This document shows, piece by piece, positions 9,007-17,169 of a stretch of 64,000 nt of DNA. The position numbers were made by a program, and so were the translations under genes. Position 1 is the first letter of the stretch. Every line of letters begins with the position of its first letter. Source of the DNA: Geothrix rubra. GTDB lineage: Bacteria; Acidobacteriota; Holophagae; Holophagales; Holophagaceae. The stretch spans positions 434,001-498,000 of the forward strand of contig NZ_BSDD01000001.1 in assembly GCF_030268065.1 (NCBI RefSeq). The letters run 5' to 3'. The notes under the pieces were generated by a model. It was not told where the DNA came from. It saw nothing but the letters and a program-made list of their open reading frames with translations, and did no database searches.

Positions 9007-10908
9007 GTGATCCGCCGAGTCCCCATCCTTTCCCTGCTGGTCCTGGGCCTGCCGGCCGCCTCCCTCGGGGCCCAGGGAGCCCCGGCCACCGGGGGGCGCC
9101 CTGCCATCGAACTGACCCTGGACGCCTCGGACGCCCCCCGGCACCTGCTGCATTCGAGCCTCCGGATTCCCGCGGAACCTGGCCCCCTGACGCTCTTCTA
9201 CCCCAAGTGGATTCCCGGGGAACATGGGCCCACCGGGCCCATCGCCGACCTGGTGAACCTCCGGTTCTCCGCGGGCGGCCAGCGCCTGCCCTGGCGGCGC
9301 GACGATGTGGAGATGTACGCCATCCACCTGCAGGTGCCCGCGGGCGCCCACGCCGTGGACGTGGACCTGGACTTCCTCACCCCCTCGGGCGGCAAGTTCT
9401 CGGGCGGCCCCTCGGCCACGGACGCCCTGGCCCTCCTCAGCTGGAACCAGGTGCTCCTCTACCCCCTCGGCCAGTCCTCCGACAGCCTGACCTACGAGGC
9501 GCAGGTGAAACTCCCCGAGGGCTGGTCCTTCGGCACGGCCCTCCCCGTGGCCCGCCAGGAGGGCGCCTCGGTCACCTTCCGGCCGGTGACCCTGACCACC
9601 CTGGTGGACTCCCCCGTGCTGACGGGCAGCCACTTCAAGCGGGTGGATCTCGGCGAAAGCCTGGGTCGACCCCATCACCTGGACCTGGCTGCGGATGGCC
9701 CGTCCGCCCTGGCCATCACGCCCGCCACGGTCCAGCACTATCGCGACCTGGTGGCCCAGTCCGGGGCCCTCTTCGGGGCCCGGCACTACTTCCACTACGA
9801 CTTCCTGCTGACCCTCAGCGACGATGTGGCCCACTTCGGGCTGGAGCATCACCAGTCCTCGGACGACCGGGTGCCGGAAGGCTCCCTGGTGGATCCGGAC
9901 CTGCTCAAGACCACTGCGGGCCTCCTGCCGCACGAGATGGTCCACTCCTGGAACGGCAAGTTCCGTCGCCCGGCGGGCCTGGCCACGGGCAACTACGACG
10001 CCCCCATGAAGGGGGAGCTCCTCTGGATCTACGAGGGCCTCACGGAGTATCTGGGGTCGATCCTGACGGCCCGCAGTGGCCTGTGGACGCCGGAGGACTA
10101 CCGGGAACACCTGGCCATGGTCGCCGCCGCGCTGGACGGCGAGCCCGGCCGGGCGTGGCGCCCCCTGGCGGACACGGCGGTGGAGGCCCAGGTCCTCTAC
10201 GACGCGCCCCCCACCTGGGCCGCCTTCCGCCGCGGCGTGGACTTCTATCCGGAGGGCCTCCTCATCTGGCTGGACGCCGACACCCTCATCCGCGAGCGCA
10301 GCGGCGGAAGGAAGTCCCTGGACGACTACTGCCGGGCCTTCGAGGGCGGCGCCAACACCGGCCCCAGAGTGAGGCCCTACGATCTGGACGAGGTCCTCGC
10401 CACACTGAACCGTGTCCTGCCCTACGACTGGGCGGGCTTCTTCAGGAGCCGGGTGGAGGACCTGGCGCCACGGGCGCCCCTGGGCGGCCTCGAACGGGGC
10501 GGCTGGCGTCTTGTCTACGGCGATACGCCCACGGACCTCTGGAAGGCCACGGAACATGCCGGAAAGCTGGTGGATGTCACCTGTTCCCTCGGCCTCCGGC
10601 TCGGCACGGACGGGGGCGTGGTGGATGTCCTGCCGGGCTCGCCGGCGTTCCAGGGCGGCTTCATCCCCGGGATGAAGGTGGTCTCCGTGGACGGCACCCG
10701 GTTCTCCCCCACCGTCCTGCACGATGAGATCCGGGCCGGCCAGACGGGCAAGGAACCCCTCTCCTTCGTCGTTTCCAGCGGGACTTTCGTGAAGACCCTG
10801 CGGGTGGACTACCATGGCGGCGAGCGCTACCCGCGTCTGGAGCGGATCCCCGGGGCTTCGGACCGCCTCTCGGACATCCTCCGGCCGCTGCCGGTGCCCG
10901 CCCAGTAG
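9007..10908 (+). CDS. M61-family metallopeptidase (glycyl aminopeptidase-like) with PDZ domain
   Basis: A 633-residue exported metallopeptidase. It starts at GTG with GGAGG five bases upstream and has a signal peptide (LSLLVLGLPAASLGAQG). The N-terminal beta domain is followed by the catalytic domain with the zinc motif HEMVHSWNGKFRRP (HExxH followed by W) and a downstream YEGLTEYLG that supplies the third ligand and a family-typical block. The last 120 residues include a PDZ-like segment (GVVDVLPGSPAFQGGFIPGMKVVSVDG). M61 enzymes are aminopeptidases with preference for glycine or alanine in those studied; specificity here is an inference. It is divergent from the enolase-like unit and convergent with fructose-bisphosphate aldolase. 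Confidence 0.9.
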   Translation: MIRRVPILSLLVLGLPAASLGAQGAPATGGRPAIELTLDASDAPRHLLHSSLRIPAEPGPLTLFYPKWIPGEHGPTGPIADLVNLRFSAGGQRLPWRRDDVEMYAIHLQVPAGAHAVDVDLDFLTPSGGKFSGGPSATDALALLSWNQVLLYPLGQSSDSLTYEAQVKLPEGWSFGTALPVARQEGASVTFRPVTLTTLVDSPVLTGSHFKRVDLGESLGRPHHLDLAADGPSALAITPATVQHYRDLVAQSGALFGARHYFHYDFLLTLSDDVAHFGLEHHQSSDDRVPEGSLVDPDLLKTTAGLLPHEMVHSWNGKFRRPAGLATGNYDAPMKGELLWIYEGLTEYLGSILTARSGLWTPEDYREHLAMVAAALDGEPGRAWRPLADTAVEAQVLYDAPPTWAAFRRGVDFYPEGLLIWLDADTLIRERSGGRKSLDDYCRAFEGGANTGPRVRPYDLDEVLATLNRVLPYDWAGFFRSRVEDLAPRAPLGGLERGGWRLVYGDTPTDLWKATEHAGKLVDVTCSLGLRLGTDGGVVDVLPGSPAFQGGFIPGMKVVSVDGTRFSPTVLHDEIRAGQTGKEPLSFVVSSGTFVKTLRVDYHGGERYPRLERIPGASDRLSDILRPLPVPAQ

Positions 10909-10929
10909 GGCCGGTGCCGCTGGCATTGG

Positions 10930-10955
10930 AAAGGGCCGCCCCTGGGCGGCCCTTT
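10930..10955. terminator. Bidirectional hairpin between M61 peptidase and aldolase genes
   Basis: AAAGGGCCGCC pairs with GGCGGCCCTTT over a four-base loop, a perfect 11-bp stem flanked by A and T runs. It lies between two convergent genes and can end transcripts from both sides. Confidence 0.8.
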
Positions 10956-10974
10956 CTGCGCTGGAGGGATGCCC

Positions 10975-11895
10975 TCAGCCCTTCTTGTAGAGGTCCATCA
11001 CCGCGTGCAGGAGCTCGATGGCTTCCTTCCTGGGGCGCTGGAAGGCATTGCGGCCCATGATGCTGCCGAAGGCGCCGCCGGCGGCGATCTCGGCCACCTC
11101 CTTCAGCACCTCCTCCGTGCCCTTCGCCTCGCCGCCGCTGAAGATCACGATGCGGCGTCCGTTGAAGGCGCTCTGCACCACGTGGGCGATGCGGTCCTTC
11201 AGGGTGGCGGTGGGGATGGCGTACTTCTCGAACACCTTCTTCGCCTCGGCCTGCTCGATGACGTCCTTGGGCGGCTTCACCTTGATGATGTGGGCGCCCA
11301 GCTGGGCCGCGATCTGGGCCGCGTAGCCGCAGACGTCCACGGCGGTCTCGCCCTCCTTGGTGAGCCCGGCGCCGCGGGGGTAGGACCACACCACCGTGGG
11401 CAGGCCCACGGACTTGGCCTCGAGGATCAGCTCGCGCAGGGCCTCGTACTGCTCGTTGCGGGCCCCGCTGCCGGGGTAGATGGTGTAGCCGATGGCGGCG
11501 CAGCCCAGGCGGAGGGCGTCCTCCACACTGCCGGTGATGGCGCTGCAGGGCTCGTGGCCCTTGCTGAGGGTGTCGCTGTTGTTGAGCTTCAGGATGAGGG
11601 GGATCTCGCCGGCGTAGTCGGAGGCCACATGCTCGATGAAGCCCAGGGGCGCGGCGTAGGCGTTGCAGCCGGCCTCGATCGCCAGTTCGACGTGGTAGCG
11701 GGGATCGTAGCCGCCGGGATTGGGGGCGAAGCTGCGGGCGGGGCCGTGCTCGAAGCCCTGGTCCACCGGGAGGATCACGAACTTGCCGGTGCCGGCCAGG
11801 CGGCCATGGTTCATGATCCGGGCCAAGTTGGCCTTCACCCCCGGGTTCTCCGAGCTGTACCAGGAAAGGATTTCGCGGACGCGGGCGGTGGCCAT
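10975..11895 (-). CDS. fbaB: Class I fructose-bisphosphate aldolase (DhnA/FbaB type)
   Basis: A 306-residue Schiff-base aldolase of the archaeal/DhnA type that cleaves fructose 1,6-bisphosphate to DHAP and glyceraldehyde 3-phosphate. Motifs include ILPVDQGFEHGP near residue 40, the Schiff-base lysine region HIIKVKPP, and the phosphate-binding loop IFSGGEAKG followed by GSIMGRNAFQRP. A signal peptide is absent, so it is cytosolic. It stands alone between terminators. Together with the two GAPDH genes and pyruvate kinase elsewhere in the window it supports a glycolytic or gluconeogenic route. Symbol is by family; fba naming varies between genomes. Confidence 0.92.
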   Translation of the reverse strand: MATARVREILSWYSSENPGVKANLARIMNHGRLAGTGKFVILPVDQGFEHGPARSFAPNPGGYDPRYHVELAIEAGCNAYAAPLGFIEHVASDYAGEIPLILKLNNSDTLSKGHEPCSAITGSVEDALRLGCAAIGYTIYPGSGARNEQYEALRELILEAKSVGLPTVVWSYPRGAGLTKEGETAVDVCGYAAQIAAQLGAHIIKVKPPKDVIEQAEAKKVFEKYAIPTATLKDRIAHVVQSAFNGRRIVIFSGGEAKGTEEVLKEVAEIAAGGAFGSIMGRNAFQRPRKEAIELLHAVMDLYKKG

Positions 11896-11942
11896 GGCTG
11901 CTCCATGCAGATGAGTCGATCGCCTATTCTACCGGCACCGTC

Positions 11943-13010
11943 TCAAAAATGTGCCGTCAGGCTGGCGCCCAGGGCCATGTCCGCGGTGTTCCCCCAGTGG
12001 GTGACGTTGTTCATGTAGTGGAAGGTGAGGGTGGTGTGGGGCGTCCAGTGCCAGTGGACGCCAAGGTCGTGCTGGAGGCTCGGCTGGTCAAAATGCTGGT
12101 AGGGCTGCGGGTGCAGGTAGCCGCTCTGCCAGTAGAGCTGCAGGAAGGGCTGGGTCCGCCGCCACCGCCGGTATTCCCAGGTGGCGTGGAGGCCCACCCC
12201 GTCCCGGAAGCCGATCGCGGTGTAGTCGGGGCTGCCGTGGGGGCGCTGGACGAAGGCGCCACCGAGGTAGAAGACATGCCGGGGGGCGGCCCGCCAGAGG
12301 GCCGTGACCCCATAGCTCTGGTCCCAGCCGGACCGGTACACATCGTAGGTGTGGGTGAGGGGGGGCTTGAGGCTGAAGGTCGCCGAGAGGGTCCAGGCGG
12401 GGGTCTGGAGGAGGCGTTGGGTCAGGCCGAAGACCGGATCCTGGGTCTTCCCGAGGATGCGCTCGTCGTTGAAGAAGCTCACCTTCCCGTACTGGGCCAC
12501 GGCCAGGGTCACCTGGTTCTGCAGGACGAGGTCGCGGCCGAACTGCTCGAAACCGAGGTGGTGGAAGTCCTCGATGAGGGGATCCAGGAATCCGCCGGTG
12601 TGGTTCTGCACCGGGAGGCGGAACCAGAGGTCGGTCCGGTCCGTCAGGCCGTACCGTCCCTCCAGCTCGAAGCGGGCGATCTCCTCGTCGAAGAAATACA
12701 CCACGGGGAGGCTGGCGTACTCGGGCAGGTGGGCTTCCATGTAGGCCCGCGTGATGGCCACCCGGCCCGAGGTATCCCTGGGCGGGTTGTGCTCGAAGAC
12801 ATCCGAGAATTGGAAGGTGTTCGCCTCGACCCAGTGCAGGGCCCACCGCCAGCGACCCCGGCCCAGGGGCGCGGGGTCCACGGGCTGGTAGGCCATGGTC
12901 GGGAGGTAGAGGGGGAACATCTCCCGGGTGGGGAAGGGGCCCATCTCGTGGAGGGGCTCCTCCGCCGCCAGTCCCAGGACGGCAAGAAAGGCCAGCGCCG
13001 CCCGACGCAT
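11943..13010 (-). CDS. DUF3187 family outer-membrane protein
   Basis: A 355-residue protein with a signal peptide (ALAFLAVLGLAAEE) and a pattern of alternating hydrophobic strands ending in Phe (LTAHF), typical of outer-membrane beta-barrels. The segment GGFLDPLIEDFHHLGFEQFGRD matches the DUF3187 signature as I remember it. Function of the family is unknown. It starts 6 bases after the hbd stop codon (an adjacent GTG at 13013 is an alternative start), so it is probably co-transcribed with hbd, although a functional link with beta-oxidation is not evident. DUF3187 assignment is fairly sure; the barrel topology is an inference from composition. Confidence 0.75.
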   Translation of the reverse strand: MRRAALAFLAVLGLAAEEPLHEMGPFPTREMFPLYLPTMAYQPVDPAPLGRGRWRWALHWVEANTFQFSDVFEHNPPRDTSGRVAITRAYMEAHLPEYASLPVVYFFDEEIARFELEGRYGLTDRTDLWFRLPVQNHTGGFLDPLIEDFHHLGFEQFGRDLVLQNQVTLAVAQYGKVSFFNDERILGKTQDPVFGLTQRLLQTPAWTLSATFSLKPPLTHTYDVYRSGWDQSYGVTALWRAAPRHVFYLGGAFVQRPHGSPDYTAIGFRDGVGLHATWEYRRWRRTQPFLQLYWQSGYLHPQPYQHFDQPSLQHDLGVHWHWTPHTTLTFHYMNNVTHWGNTADMALGASLTAHF

Positions 13011-13016
13011 CACATG

Positions 13017-13877
13017 CTAGGCCTTGCTGTAGTCGTAGAAGCCGCGGCCGCTCTTCTTGCCCAGCCAGCCGGCATCCACGTACTTGATGAGCAGGGGGCA
13101 GGGGCGGTACTTGGGATCGCCCAGCCCCTCGTGCAGCACGTTGAGGATGAACAGGCAGGTGTCCAGGCCGATGAAGTCCGCCAGGGTGAGGGGGCCCATG
13201 GGGTGGTTCATCCCCAGCTTCATGATCCCGTCGATGCTCTCGACCGAAGCCACGCCTTCGTACAGGGCGTAGATGGCCTCGTTGATCATGGGCAGGAGCA
13301 CACGGTTGCTGACGAAGCCGGGGAAGTCGTTGCAGGGGATCGGGGTCTTGCCGAGCTGCTTCGAGAGCTCCATCACAGTCCCGAAGGTGGCCTCGCTGGT
13401 GGCCAGGCCCCGGATCACCTCGATGAGCTGCATGACCGGGACAGGATTCATGAAGTGCATGCCGATGAAGGCTTCGGGCCGCTTCGTGACCGCCGCCAGC
13501 TTGGTGATGGAGATGCTGCTGGTGTTGGAGGCGAGGATGACGCCGGGGCGGCAGACCCGGTCCAGGGTCTCGAAGATCTGCTTCTTGACCTCCCACTTCT
13601 CGGTGGCGGCCTCGATCACGATGTCGCAGGCAGCCAGGTCCTCCAGCTTCGTGGTGGTGCGGACCCGGCCCAGGACCGCGGCTTTCTCCTCGGCGGTCAT
13701 CTTCCCCTTGTCCACGCCCCGCTGCAGGTTCTTGTCGATGGTGGCCACGCCCTTGGCGGCGAAGGCCTCGCTGATGTCCTGCATGAGCACCTGGTAGCCC
13801 GACTGGGCGAAGACATGGGCGATGCCGTTGCCCATCTGGCCTGCACCGATGACGCCGATGGTCTTGATCTCACTCAT
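13017..13877 (-). CDS. hbd: 3-hydroxybutyryl-CoA dehydrogenase
   Basis: A 286-residue NAD(P)-dependent enzyme that interconverts 3-hydroxyacyl-CoA and 3-oxoacyl-CoA. The Rossmann motif [17 protein letters not shown] is at residues 8-24. [10 protein letters not shown] and the catalytic-histidine block [11 protein letters not shown] follow. The C-terminal helical domain carries [26 protein letters not shown] and the typical ending [12 protein letters not shown]. The ATG at 13877 has GGAGGG at good spacing; a longer in-frame reading to 14291 is only shadow sequence over the next gene. It works in fatty-acid degradation or butyrate metabolism with the acyl-CoA dehydrogenase and enoyl-CoA hydratase encoded elsewhere in the window. 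Confidence 0.95.
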   Translation of the reverse strand: MSEIKTIGVIGAGQMGNGIAHVFAQSGYQVLMQDISEAFAAKGVATIDKNLQRGVDKGKMTAEEKAAVLGRVRTTTKLEDLAACDIVIEAATEKWEVKKQIFETLDRVCRPGVILASNTSSISITKLAAVTKRPEAFIGMHFMNPVPVMQLIEVIRGLATSEATFGTVMELSKQLGKTPIPCNDFPGFVSNRVLLPMINEAIYALYEGVASVESIDGIMKLGMNHPMGPLTLADFIGLDTCLFILNVLHEGLGDPKYRPCPLLIKYVDAGWLGKKSGRGFYDYSKA

Positions 13878-13953
13878 GGGATCCCTCCGGAACGTCCAGC
13901 ATAGCGTCCGGCGTCCGTGACCCGTAGCATGGAGCTGATCTCCCGGAGGAACC

Positions 13954-14310
13954 TTGGCTGCATCAAAGACTCGTGTGGACTGGTCGCTTCTGCTGCTCCG
14001 GTTGGCGGTGGGCGGCATGGCCCTGCTGCAGGGCCTGGCGGTGCTCCGCCATGCCCATGGCGCCATCTCCTTCGGGAACGTCGCGGGCTGGGGGCTGGCC
14101 ATCCTGGAGATGGTCTGCGGGATCTTCGTGGTCATCGGTCTCTGGACCTGGCTCATGGCCGCGATCCTGGTGGGGCTGGTGGGCTGGCCCCTGGTGCAGG
14201 GATGGCTGCACGGGGCGGGAGTCCTCGCCAGTCCCGCCGGGCTCTTCCGCCTGCTGACGACCCTGGCCTGCGCCATCGGCGGCGGGGGCAAGTGGGCTGT
14301 CGACCGCTAG
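13954..14310 (+). CDS. DoxX-like small membrane protein
   Basis: A 118-residue protein with four hydrophobic segments. An Arg and Gly-rich first helix ([15 protein letters not shown]) and the [16 protein letters not shown] block resemble the DoxX/DUF-type quinone-linked membrane proteins. The start appears to be TTG at 13954, five bases after GGAGGA; the only nearby alternative (GTG at 13975) has no ribosome site. It lies 9 bases before an exonuclease-like gene and is probably co-transcribed with it. The role of DoxX relatives in bacteria is mostly unknown, so only family membership is claimed. Confidence 0.75.
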   Translation: MAASKTRVDWSLLLLRLAVGGMALLQGLAVLRHAHGAISFGNVAGWGLAILEMVCGIFVVIGLWTWLMAAILVGLVGWPLVQGWLHGAGVLASPAGLFRLLTTLACAIGGGGKWAVDR

Positions 14311-14319
14311 GAGGTGATG

Positions 14320-15138
14320 ATGCTCCGACCCCGCATGCACGATTCGCTGTGGGCCTTCGACGCCGAGTGGGTGCCGGACCCCGCCACCGGCCGCCGGGTG
14401 CTGGACCTGCCCCGGGACATGCCAGACGATGAGGTGACGGCCCGGATGTGGGCCTACGGGGGCGCCACGGAGGCGGATCCGCGACCCTACCTGAAGACCA
14501 TCCTGTGCCGGGTGGTGTCCATCGCGGCGGTGGTCCGGACCGTGAAACACGGCGAGGTCCAGCATCGCCTCTTCGCGCTCCCGGAGGGACCGGACCCGCT
14601 GCCCGAGGGCGAACTTCTGCGGCGCTTCCTGGTGGCCCTGGGCGACAAGAAACCCCAGCTCGTGGGCTTCAACAGCCGCGAGGCGGACCTGCCCATCCTC
14701 ATGCAGCGGGCCATGGTCCACCGGCTCTCGATCCCCGGCCTGGGACGGAGCGCCGACAAGTGGGCGAAGGACGACTTCTTCGACCGGTACGGGAACCAGC
14801 ACCTCGACCTGCGGGAGATCGTCGGGACCTGGGGCAAGGCCTCCTCCACCCTGCACGAGCTGGCCACCGCCTGCGGGATTCCCGGCAAGCTGGGCACGGA
14901 CGGGAAGAGCGTCATCGACCTCTGGCGGGCCGGGGACGTGGCGGGCATCGTCCGCTACAACCAGTTCGACGCCCTCACCACCTTCCTGGTCTGGCTGCGG
15001 GCCATGACCCTCTCCGGCCACCTCACCCCCGAGGACATGGAGGCCGAGGAGGCCCAGATCCGGGCCCTGGTCCAGCAGAAGGCGGCCCTCGACCCGGGTT
15101 TCGGGCTTTTCCTGGAGGGCTGGGCCCACCTTTCCTGA
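14320..15138 (+). CDS. Predicted 3'-5' exonuclease of the PolB-like DEDD family
   Basis: A 272-residue stand-alone proofreading-type exonuclease (PF10108-like). The three exo motifs are visible: DAEWV near residue 16 (DxE), [12 protein letters not shown] in the middle, and [11 protein letters not shown] towards the end. The segment [31 protein letters not shown] is typical of the family. It should trim DNA or RNA 3' ends using two metal ions; no polymerase domain is attached. The start at 14320 has a near-consensus AGGAGG five bases upstream; GTG 14314 and ATG 14317 are upstream alternatives. Its physiological substrate is not known. Confidence 0.85.
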   Translation: MLRPRMHDSLWAFDAEWVPDPATGRRVLDLPRDMPDDEVTARMWAYGGATEADPRPYLKTILCRVVSIAAVVRTVKHGEVQHRLFALPEGPDPLPEGELLRRFLVALGDKKPQLVGFNSREADLPILMQRAMVHRLSIPGLGRSADKWAKDDFFDRYGNQHLDLREIVGTWGKASSTLHELATACGIPGKLGTDGKSVIDLWRAGDVAGIVRYNQFDALTTFLVWLRAMTLSGHLTPEDMEAEEAQIRALVQQKAALDPGFGLFLEGWAHLS

Positions 15139-15148
15139 CGCCTCCCGC

Positions 15149-15176
15149 TTGAATCCCCGGCCCGGACGGCTAGACT
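15149..15176 (+). promoter_or_regulatory. Likely sigma-70 promoter for the aquaporin gene
   Basis: TTGAAT and TAGACT lie 16 bases apart, starting 10 bases after the exonuclease stop and 48 bases before the aquaporin start. Both boxes match consensus at four of six positions. Confidence 0.5.
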
Positions 15177-15223
15177 GGCCCCGATCTTCCGTTCCGGGCC
15201 TGTTTCTTCCCAAAGGGGGCATT

Positions 15224-15901
15224 GTGGACAAGCGGCATGTCGCGGAATTCTTCGGGACCCTCTGGCTGGTGCTGGGTGGTTGCGGCAGTGCGGTGCTGGC
15301 CGCGGCCTTTCCCGGGGTGGGCATCGGCCTCCTCGGCGTGAGCCTGGCCTTCGGCCTCACGGTGCTGACCATGGCCTTCGCCATCGGCCCCATCTCGGGC
15401 TGCCACCTGAACCCGGCCGTGACCCTGGGGCTGGCCGTGGGCGGTCGCTTCCCCTACAGGGACATCGCCGGCTACTGGATCGCCCAGGTGCTGGGCGCCG
15501 TCGCGGCCTCGGCCATCCTCTATGTGATCGCCACCGGCAACGGCTCGGCCATCGGCGGCTTCGCCGCCAACGGATTCGGTGAGCATTCCCCGGGCCGCTA
15601 CAGCCTCGGGGCCGCCCTGCTCACAGAAGTGGTGATGACCTTCTTCTTCCTGCTGGTGATCCTGGGCAGCACCGCCAGGAAGGCGGCTCCGGGCTTCGCG
15701 CCCATCGCCATCGGCCTCTGCCTGACCCTCATCCACCTCATCAGCATCCCGGTCACGAACACCTCGGTGAACCCGGCCCGCAGCACCGGACCGGCCCTTT
15801 TCGTGGGGGGGTGGGCCCTGTCCCAGCTCTGGCTCTTCTGGGTGGCGCCCTTGGTCGGGGCCACCCTCGCCGGCTTCCTCTTCCCGAAACTCGAGGAATA
15901 G
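15224..15901 (+). CDS. aqpZ: Aquaporin Z-type water channel
   Basis: A 225-residue, six-helix major intrinsic protein. Both pore loops are present: [12 protein letters not shown] and [13 protein letters not shown], the latter with the arginine of the selectivity filter. The histidine in [18 protein letters not shown] and the phenylalanine in [17 protein letters not shown] match the narrow water-selective filter of AqpZ rather than glycerol channels. Start is a GTG at 15224 preceded by AAAGGGGG; an upstream in-frame extension to 15149 lacks homology and overlaps the promoter. The gene is alone behind its own promoter. Water selectivity is inferred from filter residues. Confidence 0.93.
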   Translation: MDKRHVAEFFGTLWLVLGGCGSAVLAAAFPGVGIGLLGVSLAFGLTVLTMAFAIGPISGCHLNPAVTLGLAVGGRFPYRDIAGYWIAQVLGAVAASAILYVIATGNGSAIGGFAANGFGEHSPGRYSLGAALLTEVVMTFFFLLVILGSTARKAAPGFAPIAIGLCLTLIHLISIPVTNTSVNPARSTGPALFVGGWALSQLWLFWVAPLVGATLAGFLFPKLEE

Positions 15902-15952
15902 GGACTTTCCCCGGTCCCCCAGCCACCCGGCCACCCGCCGGGCCGGCAGGGC

Positions 15953-15981
15953 TTGAGCCGCGGGACGGTCGGGCCGATACA
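15953..15981 (+). promoter_or_regulatory. Possible promoter for the small conserved gene at 16003
   Basis: TTGAGC and GATACA are separated by 17 bases and end 21 bases before the start codon. The boxes are plausible but not perfect. GATACAC-type -10 boxes recur before plsY in this window. Confidence 0.4.
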
Positions 15982-16002
15982 CTGATGGTCCGAGGAGCCG
16001 CC

Positions 16003-16305
16003 ATGACCCAGGAGATCCGCCCAGAGGACCTCATCGTCACCGAGCAGGACGGCACCCGCCGGATCAACCACGACGTGATCGAGAGCTACGGCCTGTTCAA
16101 CCTGCCGCGGACGACCATGCGGCAGGCCCTGATGGTCTACTACGACAATGCCAGCCGCCAGGGTCGGGGCGCGGCCCAGACCGTGCGCACCTTCATCACC
16201 CTGGCCAGCTCGATCACCCGCTTCCCCCGCCAGGTGGCCATCAACTTCACCCGGGGCCAAGCCTACCGGCGGAACATGCGGATGTTGAGGCGGTTCAGCC
16301 GCTGA
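16003..16305 (+). CDS. Small soluble protein of unknown function
   Basis: A 100-residue protein with a ribosome site (GAGGAG) eight bases before the ATG and its own likely promoter. No family is recognised. The N-terminal half is acidic (EIRPEDLIVTEQDG). The second half is rich in Arg, Tyr and aromatic residues (PRTTMRQALMVYYDN, AYRRNMRMLRRFSR), giving a basic tail that could bind nucleic acid or membranes. No membrane segment, signal peptide or metal motif is seen. It is convergent with the YmdB-like gene 29 bases downstream. Confidence 0.6.
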   Translation: MTQEIRPEDLIVTEQDGTRRINHDVIESYGLFNLPRTTMRQALMVYYDNASRQGRGAAQTVRTFITLASSITRFPRQVAINFTRGQAYRRNMRMLRRFSR

Positions 16306-16334
16306 ACTCGCGGTGCGAATTCAGGTGGAAGCGT

Positions 16335-17105
16335 TCAAAGGGTCCGGATGATCCGCTCGATGCCCGTGGCTTTGCGGCCCTCGGTGGTGACGAGAATGGC
16401 GTGGAGCTGGAGGTCGCCCTCGGCGACCTCGTACTTGGGGCGCTGCACCTTGAGGAAGCGGCCCAGGCTGGACTCCTTCTTCATCCCGATGACGCCGCCG
16501 TAGGGGCCGGTCATGCCGATGTCCGAGACGTAGGCCGTACCGCCGGGCAGGATCTTGGTGTCGAGGGTGGGCACATGGGTGTGGGTGCCGAGGACGGCGG
16601 CCGCCCGGCCGTCCAGGTGGTGGCCCATGGCCTGGGCCTCGCTGGTGGCCTCCGCGTGCATGTCCACGATCACGAGATCGGCGCGCTCCTTCTGGAGGAT
16701 GGCATCGACGCAGCGGAACGGGCACTCGCAGGGGGGCATGTGGACCCGGCCCATGAGGTTGATCACGAGCACCTCCGCCCCCGAGGCCGTGTGCAGCTTC
16801 ACCCACCCGTTGCCCGGCGTGTCGGGGGGATGGTTGGCGGGGCGGAGCAGGCGGGGTTCCTGGCGGAAGGTGGCCTCGATGCCCTTCACATCGAAGGCGT
16901 GGTTGCCGGTCGTGATCACGTCCACCCCCAGGCCGTCGAACCACTCCCGGGCGATGGACTCGCTGATGCCGTGGCCGTGGGCGGCGTTCTCGCCGTTGAC
17001 CACCACGAAATCCGCCGAGGTCTCCCGGCGGAGCGCGGGCAGGTGGGCCTCCACCAGCCGGCGTCCCGGTTCACCCACCACATCGCCCAGCATCAGGATC
17101 CGCAT
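16335..17105 (-). CDS. ymdB: YmdB-type metallophosphoesterase (TIGR00282)
   Basis: A 256-residue calcineurin-like phosphoesterase of the YmdB/Dr1281 family, which hydrolyses 2',3'-cyclic nucleotides in characterised members. Metal-binding motifs appear in order: GDVVGEPGR at residue 7, NGENAAHGHG, TTGNHAFD, DMHAEATSEAQAMG, and the paired histidines in LGTHTHVPTLD. The C-terminal AYVSDIGMTGPYGGVIGM block is a family hallmark. In other bacteria ymdB often sits near rny (RNase Y); no such neighbour is within this window. Enzyme class is sure; physiological role is inferred from relatives. Confidence 0.93.
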   Translation of the reverse strand: MRILMLGDVVGEPGRRLVEAHLPALRRETSADFVVVNGENAAHGHGISESIAREWFDGLGVDVITTGNHAFDVKGIEATFRQEPRLLRPANHPPDTPGNGWVKLHTASGAEVLVINLMGRVHMPPCECPFRCVDAILQKERADLVIVDMHAEATSEAQAMGHHLDGRAAAVLGTHTHVPTLDTKILPGGTAYVSDIGMTGPYGGVIGMKKESSLGRFLKVQRPKYEVAEGDLQLHAILVTTEGRKATGIERIIRTL

Positions 17106-17120
17106 CCCACCAGCCTAGCG

Positions 17121-17151
17121 AAAAAAAGGGGCGGCGCGAGCGCCGCCCCTT
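17121..17151 (-). terminator. Intrinsic terminator of the Oar-like receptor gene
   Basis: Read on the minus strand, AAGGGGCGGCG pairs with CGCCGCCCC over a four-base loop and is followed by seven T residues. It is a textbook rho-independent terminator 19 bases after the receptor stop codon. Confidence 0.92.
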
Positions 17152-17169
17152 GCAAGCCTGGTCTCCGGA

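Noticed and set aside
8965-10926. Minus-strand 653-codon frame opposite the M61 peptidase
   Set aside because: Composition (Gly, Arg, Gln, Val-rich) is that of high-G+C shadow frames; the plus strand has catalytic motifs.
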